Source of the DNA: Fulvia fulva
Taxonomy: Eukaryota > Ascomycota > Dothideomycetes > Mycosphaerellales > Mycosphaerellaceae
Length of the DNA stretch: 64,000 nucleotides
Assembly (NCBI RefSeq): GCF_020509005.1
Contig: NC_063021.1
Location: 3,162,001-3,226,000 of the forward strand
Direction of reading: 5' to 3'
The position numbers were made by a program, and so were the translations under genes. Under the pieces are notes generated by a model. It did no database searches, was not told the DNA's origin, and was given only the letters and a program-made list of their open reading frames with translations. Positions 54,468 through 64,000 of this stretch are shown here, in pieces (the first letter of the stretch is position 1; every line of letters starts with the position of its first letter).

Positions 54468-55376
54468 TCACTTCCACAGCTCCTCCATCTCATCAGTCTC
54501 CGAACTCCATTGAATCTTCGTCTCGTCCATCTCAAACAGTACCTTCTCGTCCTCCTCCTCAACCCTCTTCTTCCCCCAGCAAACATAAACCTCCACCCCC
54601 TTACTGACCTTTCTCCGCCTCAAAGCACTCTTTGTCTGCCTGAAGATTCTCCGCCACTTAATCCCCGCCCACGACTTTCCACTCGGCCTCGTCCCAGTCA
54701 CAACCCAACACACCGAGACTTTCTGCTTCGATGCCAGCTGTGGCAGGAGACTAGCGAGACCCGGCTTCAGTAGCTTGAAATCAGCCCAGAAAGTCTCCAC
54801 ATCCGAGTAGATAGGAATCACAATATTTTCGAACTCCGGAAGCGCTGTTGGGATCGTGAAGTCTGTGAGGTCGAGGCCAATGTCGAGGGAGATGTGCTTG
54901 GTGATGAGTGCGGTCTTGCATTGAGGTTGGCGAGCTGTGAGCTCGTGCTGGAATTGCTTGGATATCGTGAGGAGGTTTGTTGGTGTTGTGTCCCTGGCGA
55001 TAATCTGGACGCCTGAGATGGTGCTAGGTCCTAAGGCTTTGTCTGTGAGGCAGTCGTCGTAGATGTGATTGCGAAGTTCGCCTGGAAGCTCAAAGAATTG
55101 GAAGATGTGGCGTTGCGGGTCTTGTGTAGTGTCGTCGTGTATTGTGGTGTTGGTCTCGACTGCATCTTGTGGCTGTTGAGGATCTTCGCCGGCGTCCAGC
55201 TCTGTACTCCAAATAGCCTCCACGGCGGTATGGTTTGCGAGTTCGTCAAAGTCACCCGCAGTGAAGAATCTGTCACTCGACATGTCCGCGTCTTCTTCGT
55301 TAAGGAAGTAGTTGTCGGTCAGCTCAAGCAAGCCTTCTTGCAACTCGGCGCAGAGGAAGGGGTTAATCCTGACCAT
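54468..55376 (-). CDS. F-box-like protein, paralogue 2 of 3
   Basis: Single-exon protein of 302 residues. An acidic N-terminal extension contains YFLNEEDADMSSDRFFTAGD, which is also present upstream of paralogue 3. Then HIFQFFELPGELRNHIYDD gives the F-box-like core, followed by NLLTISKQFQHELTARQPQ and a globular region with several beta strands. The C-terminus is acidic and Trp-containing (TKIQWSSETDEMEELW). It shares order and spacing of motifs with both neighbours. Function unknown; an adaptor role in ubiquitination is possible from the F-box-like helix alone. Confidence 0.75.
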   Translation of the reverse strand: MVRINPFLCAELQEGLLELTDNYFLNEEDADMSSDRFFTAGDFDELANHTAVEAIWSTELDAGEDPQQPQDAVETNTTIHDDTTQDPQRHIFQFFELPGELRNHIYDDCLTDKALGPSTISGVQIIARDTTPTNLLTISKQFQHELTARQPQCKTALITKHISLDIGLDLTDFTIPTALPEFENIVIPIYSDVETFWADFKLLKPGLASLLPQLASKQKVSVCWVVTGTRPSGKSWAGIKWRRIFRQTKSALRRRKVSKGVEVYVCWGKKRVEEEDEKVLFEMDETKIQWSSETDEMEELWK

Positions 55377-55957
55377 ATTGGTGATAGTGTCCGAAGTCCG
55401 TTGGATGTGTATGTGATGTGTTGGCGAGAAATAGCGCCAGAAGAAGTGGCGATGGAGGCAAGCTTTGCGATACTCACATGAAGTGAACCAAAGTGAGCTC
55501 CATAGGCTTTACTGGAGTGAAGCACTTGTGTAATTGCACGCTAGTATCAAGACAGTGTGAGTGCACGAGGCATGAAATCACGCGTATCTTCCATTGAGCA
55601 AGTCTTTCTGTGCTACGAATTACTTCTTTCTACTTCCACTGCACTGTGAAGGCTCTACTATGTCCTGTCGTTATCCTCGTCGTATGCATCCGTATCAACC
55701 ACACCATGTGAGTGTTCTGGTGCTGGAGTCAGTAAGCCCTCGAACTGTTCTTGAGCTTGAGTGAATGCAGTCGCTCCTCGCGCCAAGACTTGGCATCAAC
55801 CAAGTCTTTTCCAGCGCATGCCAAATCTCACCAACCAGTAGATGCGTAAATGCTCGGTGGTCTACAGTCGCTAACCAGAGCATGTTGAGACCTTACCGGA
55901 CCTTCCTGTCCAAGCTTCTTCGGAGACGACATCGTACCCTCGTGCCCAACATCTGAG
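55377..55957. other. Intergenic between F-box-like paralogues 2 and 3
   Basis: Carries the promoter of paralogue 2 and the 3' flank of paralogue 3, including the shared word described for 54075-54467. No other gene was recognised. Confidence 0.5.
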
Positions 55958-56806
55958 CTACGATCGGTCCCAGCGCTGCCAAAGCTTGCCCGATTTTGAC
56001 TTCCACCTGACTTGTGCGCGATCCACGTTCCTCTTGGTGCCATCTTTCTTGACAACCTCCTCCTCCCAAAAGACGTGCACCACAATAGGCTTGGTATCGA
56101 AAGTCGTTTTCAATTCTTTCCCTACCCGCTTGAACCAGTTTCGCCAGCACCGACTTGACCAGGGGCGCTGAACGGGCGGGTTTCCCCTCATACACCAAGA
56201 CGCGCTCAGGCACTGTGATGGCTGAAGCTGAGACACAAGGTGCGGCATTCCCTCGATCCAAAGGCTTATCTGGTCGTGGCAATCTTCTGGGTGCATGTAC
56301 AACTGCAAGTCGATCTTCTGAACTTCTGCAAGCTGGGGCGGTAGGGTATAGCAAGCGAGGTCGACAGGCATTTGGAGGTACTTGTCCATTAGGAGTACTG
56401 CGGTTTTCTCGCGTAACTGACGAGCTTGCAGTTCTTGCCGAAATTGCTTGGAGACCAGGAGGACATGAGTCGCAGCCACTTTGATACCCATGACTTTCAC
56501 CGCACAAATGTTGGCATGCTCTAGAACTTTGTCCTCGATGCAGTTGTCGTAGATGTGATTGCGGAGTTCACCGGGCAGTTCGAAGAAGGGGAAGATGTCG
56601 CGCTTCGGGTCTCGCATTGTGCTTGCCGTCGACAAGGCTGTGATGGTGTTGAAGGTGTTTGGAACCTCAGGTGTAGCGTCAGCCTCGATGTCGGCGTACC
56701 AAGTACTCTTCAATTATTTGTAGTCTCCATCGGTGAAGAAGTCGTCGCTCGTCATGTCCGCAATCTCTTCAGTCTCGAAGTAGTCATCACCCAGGGCGCA
56801 ATGCAT
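55958..56806 (-). pseudogene. F-box-like paralogue 3, interrupted by TAA
   Basis: From the ATG at 56806 the first 30 codons (DDYFETEEIADMTSDDFFTDGD region) match the N-terminal extension of paralogue 2. Codon 31 is TAA (56716-56714). The same frame then continues without a break (LKSTWYADIEADA) into DIFPFFELPGELRNHIYDN, VLLVSKQFRQELQARQ and a full-length C-terminus ending KLWQRWDRS. One C-to-T change, CAA to TAA, would explain the stop. Translation could restart at the internal ATG just before DPKRDIFPFF, leaving the F-box-like core intact. So it is either a young pseudogene or an N-terminally shortened gene. Confidence 0.7.
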
Positions 56807-57280
56807 AGTCTCGGTGCCGATGTTGTTGTCGTGTGGTGGTGGTATTGCTTGATTGTTGCGGTAGTAGGTCTCAAGAGCTGGACTCTGCGGTGGTGTGTGA
56901 CGGAAGGTTGCAGGAGTACGGAGCTCGAATGCGTTTGAAGAGTGTTCTAATATCGCTTGAAGAATTCGGAGGATCCACTTGCAGCTTGTGAAGAAGAAGT
57001 GAAGCGATTGGAAGCTGTCAGGTACTGGAGTATCGGCGCTTTCACAAGCCGAGTCTCACTAGTCGTAACGGCTTCATCCATGATCTGTCCCCACATGCAT
57101 GATCGAGCTTGATGGCGCTGACCCCGAACTCCATAGCATCAGTGGCTGAGCTATGTCCACTGCGATCGTGTACTGTCGACGAAAGAAAGTGCCTGAAGGC
57201 ACCAAAATCATACCTATTATACATTCTGGAGTCCTGCCTGTTCTCCTCCCTACCAAGCCATGCCACTGACGCAAGGAAAT
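56807..57280. other. Intergenic upstream of F-box-like paralogue 3
   Basis: CA-rich on the minus strand close to the start at 56806, like a fungal 5' UTR. No fourth paralogue was found. Confidence 0.5.
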
Positions 57281-60200
57281 CTAATGCGTCCTCTCATTCT
57301 GTGATCCCCTGCCGATAACCCCGTTCCTGACTCCCTGACTCAAATCAACGTGCTCCAAATCATCACCAATATGCCCCACAACCACATCCTCCTTCGGCTC
57401 CGCGCTCGTAGCCTGACTCAACACCCCCGCAGCCCCAAGCCCATGACCTTGCTGTGAACTTCCCAAAGGATGCGCCGACCCCACACCAACAACGCCATTA
57501 TGCACACCCGCGTGAAGATTCACGTTCGCGAGGCCACCATGAATAGCGCCCGAGACTGGCTGGAACGCGATAGGTTCGTGGGATGTAGTGGTAGTGGTTC
57601 CTTCACCGAGGCCTCGCTCTTGCTCGCGCGCGGCGATCTCGCTGTGGGGAAGGGTCTTGGGGCGGTGCTCGTAGCTTACGTCTGGGGCGGCTGAGCTCTC
57701 GACTGTGGTGCGGGGGATGCCTGGTGCTGTGCCGGCGTGAGTTGGGCGGGAGTCGGAGTTGCTGGCGAGGGGAGCGACGCCGGTGCCCGGCTCAGGGCCG
57801 GAGGAAGGGGTAAGGTGGCTATCGGTCTTGTGGTTGCTTGGGATCGAGGGGTAGTCCTGGCCGGTGCTTGTGTTCTGACCGAGGGCCTGTTGAGCTGAGA
57901 CTGGGAGGATGGAAGCTGGGTTGCTGGCGACTTGCTGGACAGTCTCGCGAGCACGTGCAGCAGCATCTTGAGCCTGCTCGGCGAAGGGTCGCTCTGGGCC
58001 TGTGACATTCGCTCTCGCAGTGTTGGCATCCGGAATCTGTCGAGAGACCTGCTCAGTGACCGGTCTCTCCGACCCCGTAACATTAACCCTCGCAGTGTTC
58101 GCATCAGGAATCGACCGTGAAATCTGCTCCTGAGCTGACCTCGCCGCCTCAGCTGCAGCCGCACCAGCACTAGCCAGAGTCCTAGTAACGATATTGTTCT
58201 CACTGCTAGCCTGCGCAGGCTCCACTGCTCTCTTCAACTCCGCCTCGACATCGTTCTTCTCTTGGACAGCGAACGGGTTGGCGCTAGCTTCTGGTGCCAC
58301 ACCGGCAGCGTTCTGACTTTCTTGGACCACCCCCGGGGCCTCACCGCGCTGCAGCGAGGCATCAGAGGTGTTGGCAGCAGTTTGTGGGTCGATGGCCTTT
58401 TGGGCTGACTCTGGCAAGATCGTGGCGGGGTCTGTGCCGGTGGCCTGGTGGGTTTGTTGACGGGCATACTCCGCAGCGCCCGCGACGGCGGTACCAGCAG
58501 CGGCAAGACCGCCTGCAATGGTACCAGTTATTCCAGCGCCGTTGTTCGAAGGAGATGAAGAGCTGGTAGCGCCAGTGGCAGACTGCTCGAGAGCTTCGCT
58601 CTTGTGCTGCTCCTCGCCTGCGTTGTATGCCGGCAAGTCGAGAGGGGCTGTCTCGCCTGCTTTCCTGTGACTCTCTGCAACCAAGTCTGGCACTTCTCTA
58701 GCAGCCGGACCATCCTTCACGGAGACCTTGGGAGCCTCTGCTGAAGCAATACCGGTAGTCACGGTAGGCTGAGTCTGGCCCAGGGTGGAAGGACCTGATG
58801 GGAGACCTGAGCTGACACCGCTGGAAGTTGTGTGCGATGGTGCTTGAGCCTGTGAGCTTGCTGGTGCGTTGAGTCCTCTTCCTGTGCTGGAAGGTGTGAC
58901 TTTGTTGGCGGAAGTCTGGCCGAAAACTTGCTCCTTTGCGTAGTTCAAGCCTTGCTGAGCCTGCTCTTGAGCGGCACGGGCTGCGTCCGAGGCCTGGTCG
59001 ACGAGGGGACGCTCTGAGCCTGTGACGTTAGCTCTTGCGGTGTTGGCATCAGGGACCTGGTTCTGTGCAGAGCGAGCTGTATCCGAAGCTTGATCGACGA
59101 TAGTTCGCTCAGAGCCAGTGACATTCGCTCTGGCAGTGTTGGCACTCGGGATCTGTCTCGAGACAGTATCCTGAGCAGGACGGGCAGCATCCGAAGCTTG
59201 ATCCACAATGGGCCTCTCCGACCCAGTGACCTTCGCTCTAGCAGTATTAGCATCCGGCAAATTGCGTGAGATCTGCTCCGTGCTCGGAAGTGCTTGCTTA
59301 ACAGCATTGACATCCTCGCGATCCGAAGTCTCAGACTCAAAAGCACCAGGGATATGAAGATCATCAACATCACTCGCCTTCTCGCTCTCAGGGTGTGGTT
59401 GAGCAGCAGTCTGAGCTGTAGCATTGCCGGCGCCCAGGACAAGGCTGCCTAGACCCGATAGCAGCGAGCTTGCACCACGGGCCACCGACTCGGCGGCTTG
59501 TTGGGCAGTCTCTGTAGCTTGCTGTGTAGTCGGCAGCTGCTCCTTGATCGACTCCGTGGTTGGCAGTTGACCAGCGACGGACTTTGGAGCTGCGGAGTCG
59601 GCGACTGAGTCGAGGCTGCTTTTGACTGAGCCGGGGAGTGCTGAGTTGTTTACTTCAGGGGTGCCAGTGTGAGTCGTGCTCGACAGGCCGGCAGGTGTGG
59701 CGTCTTTGTTTCCTGGTCGTGCGACGAACGAGCCAGCCAAGTTGGCATCTTGCTCACGCTCGGAGAGGGTTGTTGAGGGACCGGTGTGTGAAGGTGAAGA
59801 GACAGCACCGACATGTGCCGTATTGCTCACAGCGGGCCCTCGTCCATCAACACCACTCCGCGGCCCAGCCGGTGTGCTGCTCTGCACTCCCGGTCTCGCA
59901 CCATATGTCCCATCAAGCGCCGCATCCTGCAAGCTCTCCGACAACTCCGTATCCTGTCCTACACTCCTCTCGCTGCCGGCGAGACCTCTCCCAACCGAGC
60001 TTCCACTCTGTGCAGTCCCTACATGAGGATATCCCGTGCCAGTCACACCATGTGTTCCCGTAGCAGACTGAGGTGCAACGGCGCCCTGATCGGCAGGGCC
60101 GCTGCTGGGAAGTCCACCAGTTGCTGACATGCCGTGTGGTGGGATATCTTGTGCTCCAGGTCGTGCCGGGAAGGATCCTGCTATGTTCTGATCTTGTTCG

Positions 60201-60295
60201 TGTTCTGGGAGGGAAGTGTCGGGTCGTGCGGCGGGGATGGCGGTGACTCTGCCGTCGTTGGGGTGGATGTATTCCTCTTTGATTTCGTTCGACAT
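57281..60295 (-). CDS. Large repetitive hydrophilic Ala/Thr/Gln-rich protein
   Basis: Single-exon protein of 1004 residues from a CACCATG-type start. It contains internal repeats. At the N-terminus are three versions of LSEREQDANLAGSFxARPG. In the middle (about 345-440) and later (about 725-780) are five versions of PDANTARANVTGSERPxV, joined by DQASDAARxAQ-type helices. Near the C-terminus are two versions of VNLHAGVHNGVVGxGS. No signal peptide, membrane segment or enzyme domain is visible. The helical Ala/Gln repeats recall LEA-like stress proteins in composition, but that is only a resemblance. It could be a cytoplasmic structural or desiccation-related protein. Confidence 0.8.
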   Translation of the reverse strand: MSNEIKEEYIHPNDGRVTAIPAARPDTSLPEHEQDQNIAGSFPARPGAQDIPPHGMSATGGLPSSGPADQGAVAPQSATGTHGVTGTGYPHVGTAQSGSSVGRGLAGSERSVGQDTELSESLQDAALDGTYGARPGVQSSTPAGPRSGVDGRGPAVSNTAHVGAVSSPSHTGPSTTLSEREQDANLAGSFVARPGNKDATPAGLSSTTHTGTPEVNNSALPGSVKSSLDSVADSAAPKSVAGQLPTTESIKEQLPTTQQATETAQQAAESVARGASSLLSGLGSLVLGAGNATAQTAAQPHPESEKASDVDDLHIPGAFESETSDREDVNAVKQALPSTEQISRNLPDANTARAKVTGSERPIVDQASDAARPAQDTVSRQIPSANTARANVTGSERTIVDQASDTARSAQNQVPDANTARANVTGSERPLVDQASDAARAAQEQAQQGLNYAKEQVFGQTSANKVTPSSTGRGLNAPASSQAQAPSHTTSSGVSSGLPSGPSTLGQTQPTVTTGIASAEAPKVSVKDGPAAREVPDLVAESHRKAGETAPLDLPAYNAGEEQHKSEALEQSATGATSSSSPSNNGAGITGTIAGGLAAAGTAVAGAAEYARQQTHQATGTDPATILPESAQKAIDPQTAANTSDASLQRGEAPGVVQESQNAAGVAPEASANPFAVQEKNDVEAELKRAVEPAQASSENNIVTRTLASAGAAAAEAARSAQEQISRSIPDANTARVNVTGSERPVTEQVSRQIPDANTARANVTGPERPFAEQAQDAAARARETVQQVASNPASILPVSAQQALGQNTSTGQDYPSIPSNHKTDSHLTPSSGPEPGTGVAPLASNSDSRPTHAGTAPGIPRTTVESSAAPDVSYEHRPKTLPHSEIAAREQERGLGEGTTTTTSHEPIAFQPVSGAIHGGLANVNLHAGVHNGVVGVGSAHPLGSSQQGHGLGAAGVLSQATSAEPKEDVVVGHIGDDLEHVDLSQGVRNGVIGRGSQNERTH

Positions 60296-60877
60296 GGTGG
60301 GGGTGGTATGTGAGGGAGGGAGGTGTTTTCTGTTGGGTCAGTACACTCGTTTCTCACAACGAGGCCTTATGTACAGTACGAGAGGAAGGAGGGGAGATGT
60401 CCAGAGCGTTCACTTAGACTTCGTGCGTTTGCCTGTGTGGGTGTTGCTTTGTTTGCGTCACGTCACTGTGGTGGACTCTATGCCTTATGCGATTGTGACG
60501 TGCATCAACCAACTTTTGCGCGCGTGCAGCTTGGATAGGCGGTGGGCGGTTCGCAGCAGAGATCTGCGCATGTGCCACATCATCCTCGCGAGTGGCTACA
60601 TCATTCTCCTCGTATGGACACGCGCTGACGAGTCTTGTGAAAAGACGTGGTGCATATGATGATGGAAGCTCAGGAAGTCACGGAGTGATGTCCATGCCCA
60701 AGAAAACACCGTTGGAAGATCCATGTCGGCTGGCGAGTCAAGTGACGAGATATTTGCCGGAGCCAACACCAATGTGGCGAAGATCAAAGATAACAGCAGC
60801 CAAGAGGTATGGTATGAACGCTACAGATCCGCTACTACAAAACTATCCAATGCTCTCCGAGATCCCCCTGCCAGTCT
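60296..60877. other. Intergenic, promoter of the repeat protein
   Basis: About 0.6 kb. The part next to 60295 is C/A-rich on the minus strand, as usual for 5' UTRs. Nothing else recognised. Confidence 0.5.
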
Positions 60878-61624
60878 CTACCTCCCCGTCGGTGTCGAAG
60901 CAAGCTCAAAAATCGTCCTACTCCCCTCCGCAATCGCAAAGATCGTGCTACAGCTCTGCCGTGTCCCTGTCACGACACCATCCTTATCTCTGTCAAGGAA
61001 CGAGCATCTTGTCTCTCGACCAGTGTGCGAGCCGCTGAATGCCGCGATGTTGGGCCTCGTCACCGGCGGCTCTGACGTTGTAGGAGTGTTGTCTTGCTGC
61101 CCCACAGGTGCCAGGCAAGTCGGACACACCCACTGAAACGCCGTGGTAGTCTGGCTACTTGTGGCAATCATGGAGGCGGAGGACACAGGTGCGTATGCGC
61201 AACCCCAATCACCACAGACGGTGGTCATGCGGACTGTGTTCAAGGACGGCGTGGCTGCGCGAGAAGTCGATGTCGATAGGCGGCTTGGGGCACTGTTTGG
61301 ATCAGGCGGTGCTGTCCCGTTGGGATCGAGGAATCGCGTTGTGGTGATGGGACGGAGACTTGTCTTGATTGCAGTAGGTCGAGGACCTGTCAGTCCAAGA
61401 CTGTTTGTGGTGCTCTTGCGTGTGTTGGTTAGTGACCTTGTTGCATTCTGTGAACTCGTTCCATTCGCGTAGATCGTCGTGAACCGAGTCGCTGTTGTGG
61501 TGTGCACACTTGTCACCGTGACGATGCCAGGATGAACTGCGATGTAACCTCCGGCGTCGCCTTGGCCCATCGCGAGCTGGCCAGCCAGCAGCGCCGTTAA
61601 CTTTCCTATCGTTGGTGCTTTCAT
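60878..61624 (-). CDS. Secreted Ser/Thr-rich cysteine-containing protein
   Basis: Single-exon protein of 248 residues. The first 20 or so residues form a signal peptide (TIGKLTALLAGQLAMGQG). The mature part is rich in Thr, Ser, Pro and Asn, with many N-glycosylation sequons near the start (NGTSS, NATRS). Two Cys pairs stand out: VCGDWGCAYAP and WVCPTCLAP. Two more lie near the C-terminus (RCSFLD, SCSTIF). No known domain, and no clear GPI signal at the C-terminus. It may be a wall or secreted surface protein. An effector role is only a guess. Confidence 0.7.
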   Translation of the reverse strand: MKAPTIGKLTALLAGQLAMGQGDAGGYIAVHPGIVTVTSVHTTTATRFTTIYANGTSSQNATRSLTNTRKSTTNSLGLTGPRPTAIKTSLRPITTTRFLDPNGTAPPDPNSAPSRLSTSTSRAATPSLNTVRMTTVCGDWGCAYAPVSSASMIATSSQTTTAFQWVCPTCLAPVGQQDNTPTTSEPPVTRPNIAAFSGSHTGRETRCSFLDRDKDGVVTGTRQSCSTIFAIAEGSRTIFELASTPTGR

Positions 61625-61973
61625 GTTTGCGTGATGTTATTGAGGATACAGGTGCGTAGGTCAGAATCATGAAGTGGACGTGTAATGAGTTCGCCTCATC
61701 GCAGCTATCCATTGTTGATACAAGTCGGGTGGCTTATACCACAAAGAAAGTCGAAATTTCGCCTTGTGGTGAACAAAGATTTCAGAGTTTCTTCGCAGTA
61801 AATATAGGCAGGCGCATGACCAGCAGTCCCAACTTCATCGTGGCGACCAACGTGTGCTGTTATGTCAGGTCGTACATCAGTATCGTATTTCGTGATCATG
61901 ATCGTGATCTCAGATCATCAGATATCAAGAGCTCTTCACTGATGTGCACGATGGTCGTAGAATGCAATGTACT
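61625..61973. other. Intergenic between the secreted protein and the lipase
   Basis: Short spacer with a palindromic CGTGATCATGATCGTG-like run near 61890-61910. No gene. Confidence 0.5.
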
Positions 61974-63254
61974 TCACAGATCTTCTTTGGCATGCTCGTA
62001 CTTGCTTCCGCCACCCAAAGGATCGCCACCTGGGACACAAAGACCTAATCTCCAGAAGTAATCTCTGTGCGCGAAGAATAGCTGCCACAGCTTGTACCGC
62101 GATGGTATGCCCCGTGGCTCCGTACGAGCTTCGTGAATCTCGCCCTTGACGGATTGCAAGAGATCTCGCTTGTGCGCGTTTGTGTTCATGTCTCTCCTCA
62201 GACCCTGTGGCGTCACTATACCATGGTTCGGGTTCTGGCTGGAAGCTGTGGAGTCTTGCCCGGCTATACAGCCAGGGTCAACGTCGCCGTTGCACATTTC
62301 CACGTCCGTGATATCGGGAGATAGATCCGGCTTCGAGATATAGATCTCACCTGCATGCATGGCGTAGCCCCATTCAGTAAGTGGCAGTAGTGGTACGGGG
62401 TCATCAACGTGTGTTACCCTGCGGTACCTGATTTCAGTATCCTGCTCAGGAGCTGCGGATGTGAGATTGAAACGGTCGTCAATGTAATTGACGAGATTGA
62501 TATTCCCAAGGCGAGGCTCGCCGAATGTTGTTACCGTAGGAGCCCATCCACGGGCTAGGAAGTCCAGACCTGCGAGAGCAGCAACGGCACCGCCTAGACT
62601 GTGACCGACCAGATTCAGCTTGTAGTTCGGATACAGAAAGATCTGTTCCTGCAGGTCAACTAGGATTCGCTTGCGTGTATTGAGCCAGCTGCTGTGGAAG
62701 CCGTAGTGAACGGTACAATTCAAGCACTTGGGTTCGCTCGGAGTTGGCAGAGCTCGTTTGAATGGACCTTTGATGCCCTGAAGTATGTCCTTCGACACGT
62801 CTACCGCAGCCGTCGCATCTCCTCCATCACCTTCGCCCGGGTAAGGCTCGTACTTTTGCGGCACAGTACTCAGGTCCACGATCGTATTGGCAATGCTATA
62901 CGTCCCACGGAAGGCGACGATGATCCTCTGCTTGCCATGATCGAGCGCGATATAGCCGCAAGAATCGGAGAGAAGAGGCCCAGTATTCCATGTGGTGACC
63001 AGCTCAAACTGCGGAAAGTCCGTGCATCGCGACAGACATCTGAAGGGTTTTGATATTCCGAAGCTCGTCAGACCAACGCAGTAGGATATATCAACAATCC
63101 TGGCGAGTTCTTCCAGCTCGGAGAACAAGGCGACACTGACATTTCTGCCAGTGGCGTGGCGAAGGAGTGGGAACTGGTCATCTGGATGATGCGTAGACGT
63201 CGCAGGACCAAGCAGACCAAGGAGCCCCAGGGCAAGGATCAGGAAGTACAGCAT
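61974..63254 (-). CDS. Secreted class 3 lipase
   Basis: Single-exon protein of 426 residues. A hydrophobic signal peptide (LYFLILALGLLGLLGPATS) is followed by the mature enzyme. The alpha/beta-hydrolase triad of class 3 lipases is complete: nucleophile Ser219 in GHSLGG, Asp285 in THVDDPVPLLP, and His396 in FAHRDYFW. The oxyanion region is IIVAFRGTYS. The family hydrolyses acylglycerols or phospholipids outside the cell. Several Cys residues (SYCVG, RCLSRC, CLNC, EMCNGDVDPGC) could form disulphides. An insertion between about 130 and 170 is Gly/Asp-rich and not typical. It is downstream of, and on the same strand as, no clear partner gene; a joint role with the secreted protein at 60878 is not evident. 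Confidence 0.92.
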   Translation of the reverse strand: MLYFLILALGLLGLLGPATSTHHPDDQFPLLRHATGRNVSVALFSELEELARIVDISYCVGLTSFGISKPFRCLSRCTDFPQFELVTTWNTGPLLSDSCGYIALDHGKQRIIVAFRGTYSIANTIVDLSTVPQKYEPYPGEGDGGDATAAVDVSKDILQGIKGPFKRALPTPSEPKCLNCTVHYGFHSSWLNTRKRILVDLQEQIFLYPNYKLNLVGHSLGGAVAALAGLDFLARGWAPTVTTFGEPRLGNINLVNYIDDRFNLTSAAPEQDTEIRYRRVTHVDDPVPLLPLTEWGYAMHAGEIYISKPDLSPDITDVEMCNGDVDPGCIAGQDSTASSQNPNHGIVTPQGLRRDMNTNAHKRDLLQSVKGEIHEARTEPRGIPSRYKLWQLFFAHRDYFWRLGLCVPGGDPLGGGSKYEHAKEDL

Positions 63255-64000
63255 GGCTGACGACTGGCCGACTCCCGATCACATGCTGATGCGACTCCCG
63301 AAAGCACCGGGCGGGCTCAAGGTGCCAGTGCAGGAGCGAACACCGCCACCACCAGCGCCTTAGGTGAATGTTGAGCGGCGAGGAGAAGGTTGTTGAAGAT
63401 GCGTGATGCGTACGCGTTCGTTTCGGCCGTTTCACAGGATCGAGATGTATCTGTGTATGGAGAAGACAAGGGTGGGTGAGTAGTGAAAGGTGGAGCTCAG
63501 TCATCGCTTCCTCAGCAAATCCCTGCATGCCAAGGCGAACGTCATCATCAGGCCTGGTCCGTCCGCTCAGTGCACGTGACACTCATGTCGCGCGGGTCGT
63601 CTGCAACGGGAACGTCGGAAGGACAATTCACCAGCACAGCACTCTGGTCTGTTGGCTATCTCTTGTTGCGACTTCAGCTTATCGGTCGCCACCGCGCGTC
63701 AGTGACATAGATCTTGCGCTCTATTGCATACAGGATCTGGCATCGCAACTTCTCCTGGCGATTGAGCTCGGCGTACTGTTGTTCCGGACCCAGTACGACC
63801 ATTACGACGAGCCAACACCCTGACCTCCACCCATTGAACCACCTCTTCTCCTCTTGGATACACACACAACTCTCTCGACATAGCGATATACCCTCCCCTT
63901 CTGCTTTCTATTGTTCTTTGGCGTTTGATGGGCAGCACTCTAGTCACTGGTACACCAAACACGATTTGAGGCTGTTGCCACGCGACGCTTGCTCAACATG
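63255..64000. other. Intergenic to window end
   Basis: Upstream region of the lipase. The last bases (63994-64000) read CAACATG, which is a good fungal start context, so a plus-strand gene may begin exactly at the edge. Nothing of it can be seen. Confidence 0.4.

Overview
The window looks like nuclear DNA of a filamentous ascomycete, most likely a dothideomycete (the class is inferred from gene style, not proven). Supporting signs are short 47-80 nt introns with GT..AG borders, intron-poor genes, typical fungal families (GH76, SVP26, BEM3-type RhoGAP, fungal indoleamine dioxygenase, HET), and an AT-rich block with the signature of repeat-induced point mutation (RIP).

Region 1-10745 is a transposon graveyard. 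CpA and TpG are almost absent, TpA is very common and CpG survives, so reading frames are full of TAG codons at former Gln and Trp positions. It holds the 3' part of a Ty3/Gypsy pol gene on the plus strand (1-1100 and 6078 to about 6650). A complete 5.0 kb LINE on the minus strand (1101-6077) splits it, flanked by an exact 12-bp target-site duplication. Further along are a gag-like remnant (about 7326-8200), an internally deleted pogo/Fot1-type DNA transposon with terminal inverted repeats (8567-9726), and an unclassified tail. The composition changes sharply near 10745.

Region 10746-64000 is gene-rich. In order: N2227/carnosine N-methyltransferase-like (+), double-DUF427 protein (-), PX-PH-RhoGAP protein (-), HAD phosphatase (+), GT25-like glycosyltransferase (-), small NTF2-like protein (+), GH76 mannanase-like (+), Baeyer-Villiger-type monooxygenase (+), cytochrome P450 with one in-frame stop (-), Boi-type SH3 protein next to a broken HET gene (-), indoleamine 2,3-dioxygenase (+), RING protein (+), small hypothetical (-), FMO-like monooxygenase (-), secreted MACPF protein (+), APH-like kinase (+), a 56-residue Cys/His-rich mini-gene (-), SVP26 (-) divergent from BUD23 (+), three tandem F-box-like paralogues, the third interrupted (-), a 1004-residue repeat protein (-), a secreted Ser/Thr-rich protein (-) and a secreted class 3 lipase (-).

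I see no convincing biosynthetic cluster: the oxidoreductases are not joined by a core synthase. The parts most worth following are the nested LINE insertion, the stalked MACPF protein, the HET/SH3 locus with its in-frame minisatellite, the tandem F-box-like family with a decaying member, the short Cys/His-rich gene and a degenerate repeat array at 36343-36753. No tRNA, rRNA or CRISPR was recognised. Exon borders were placed by eye from splice signals and family continuity.
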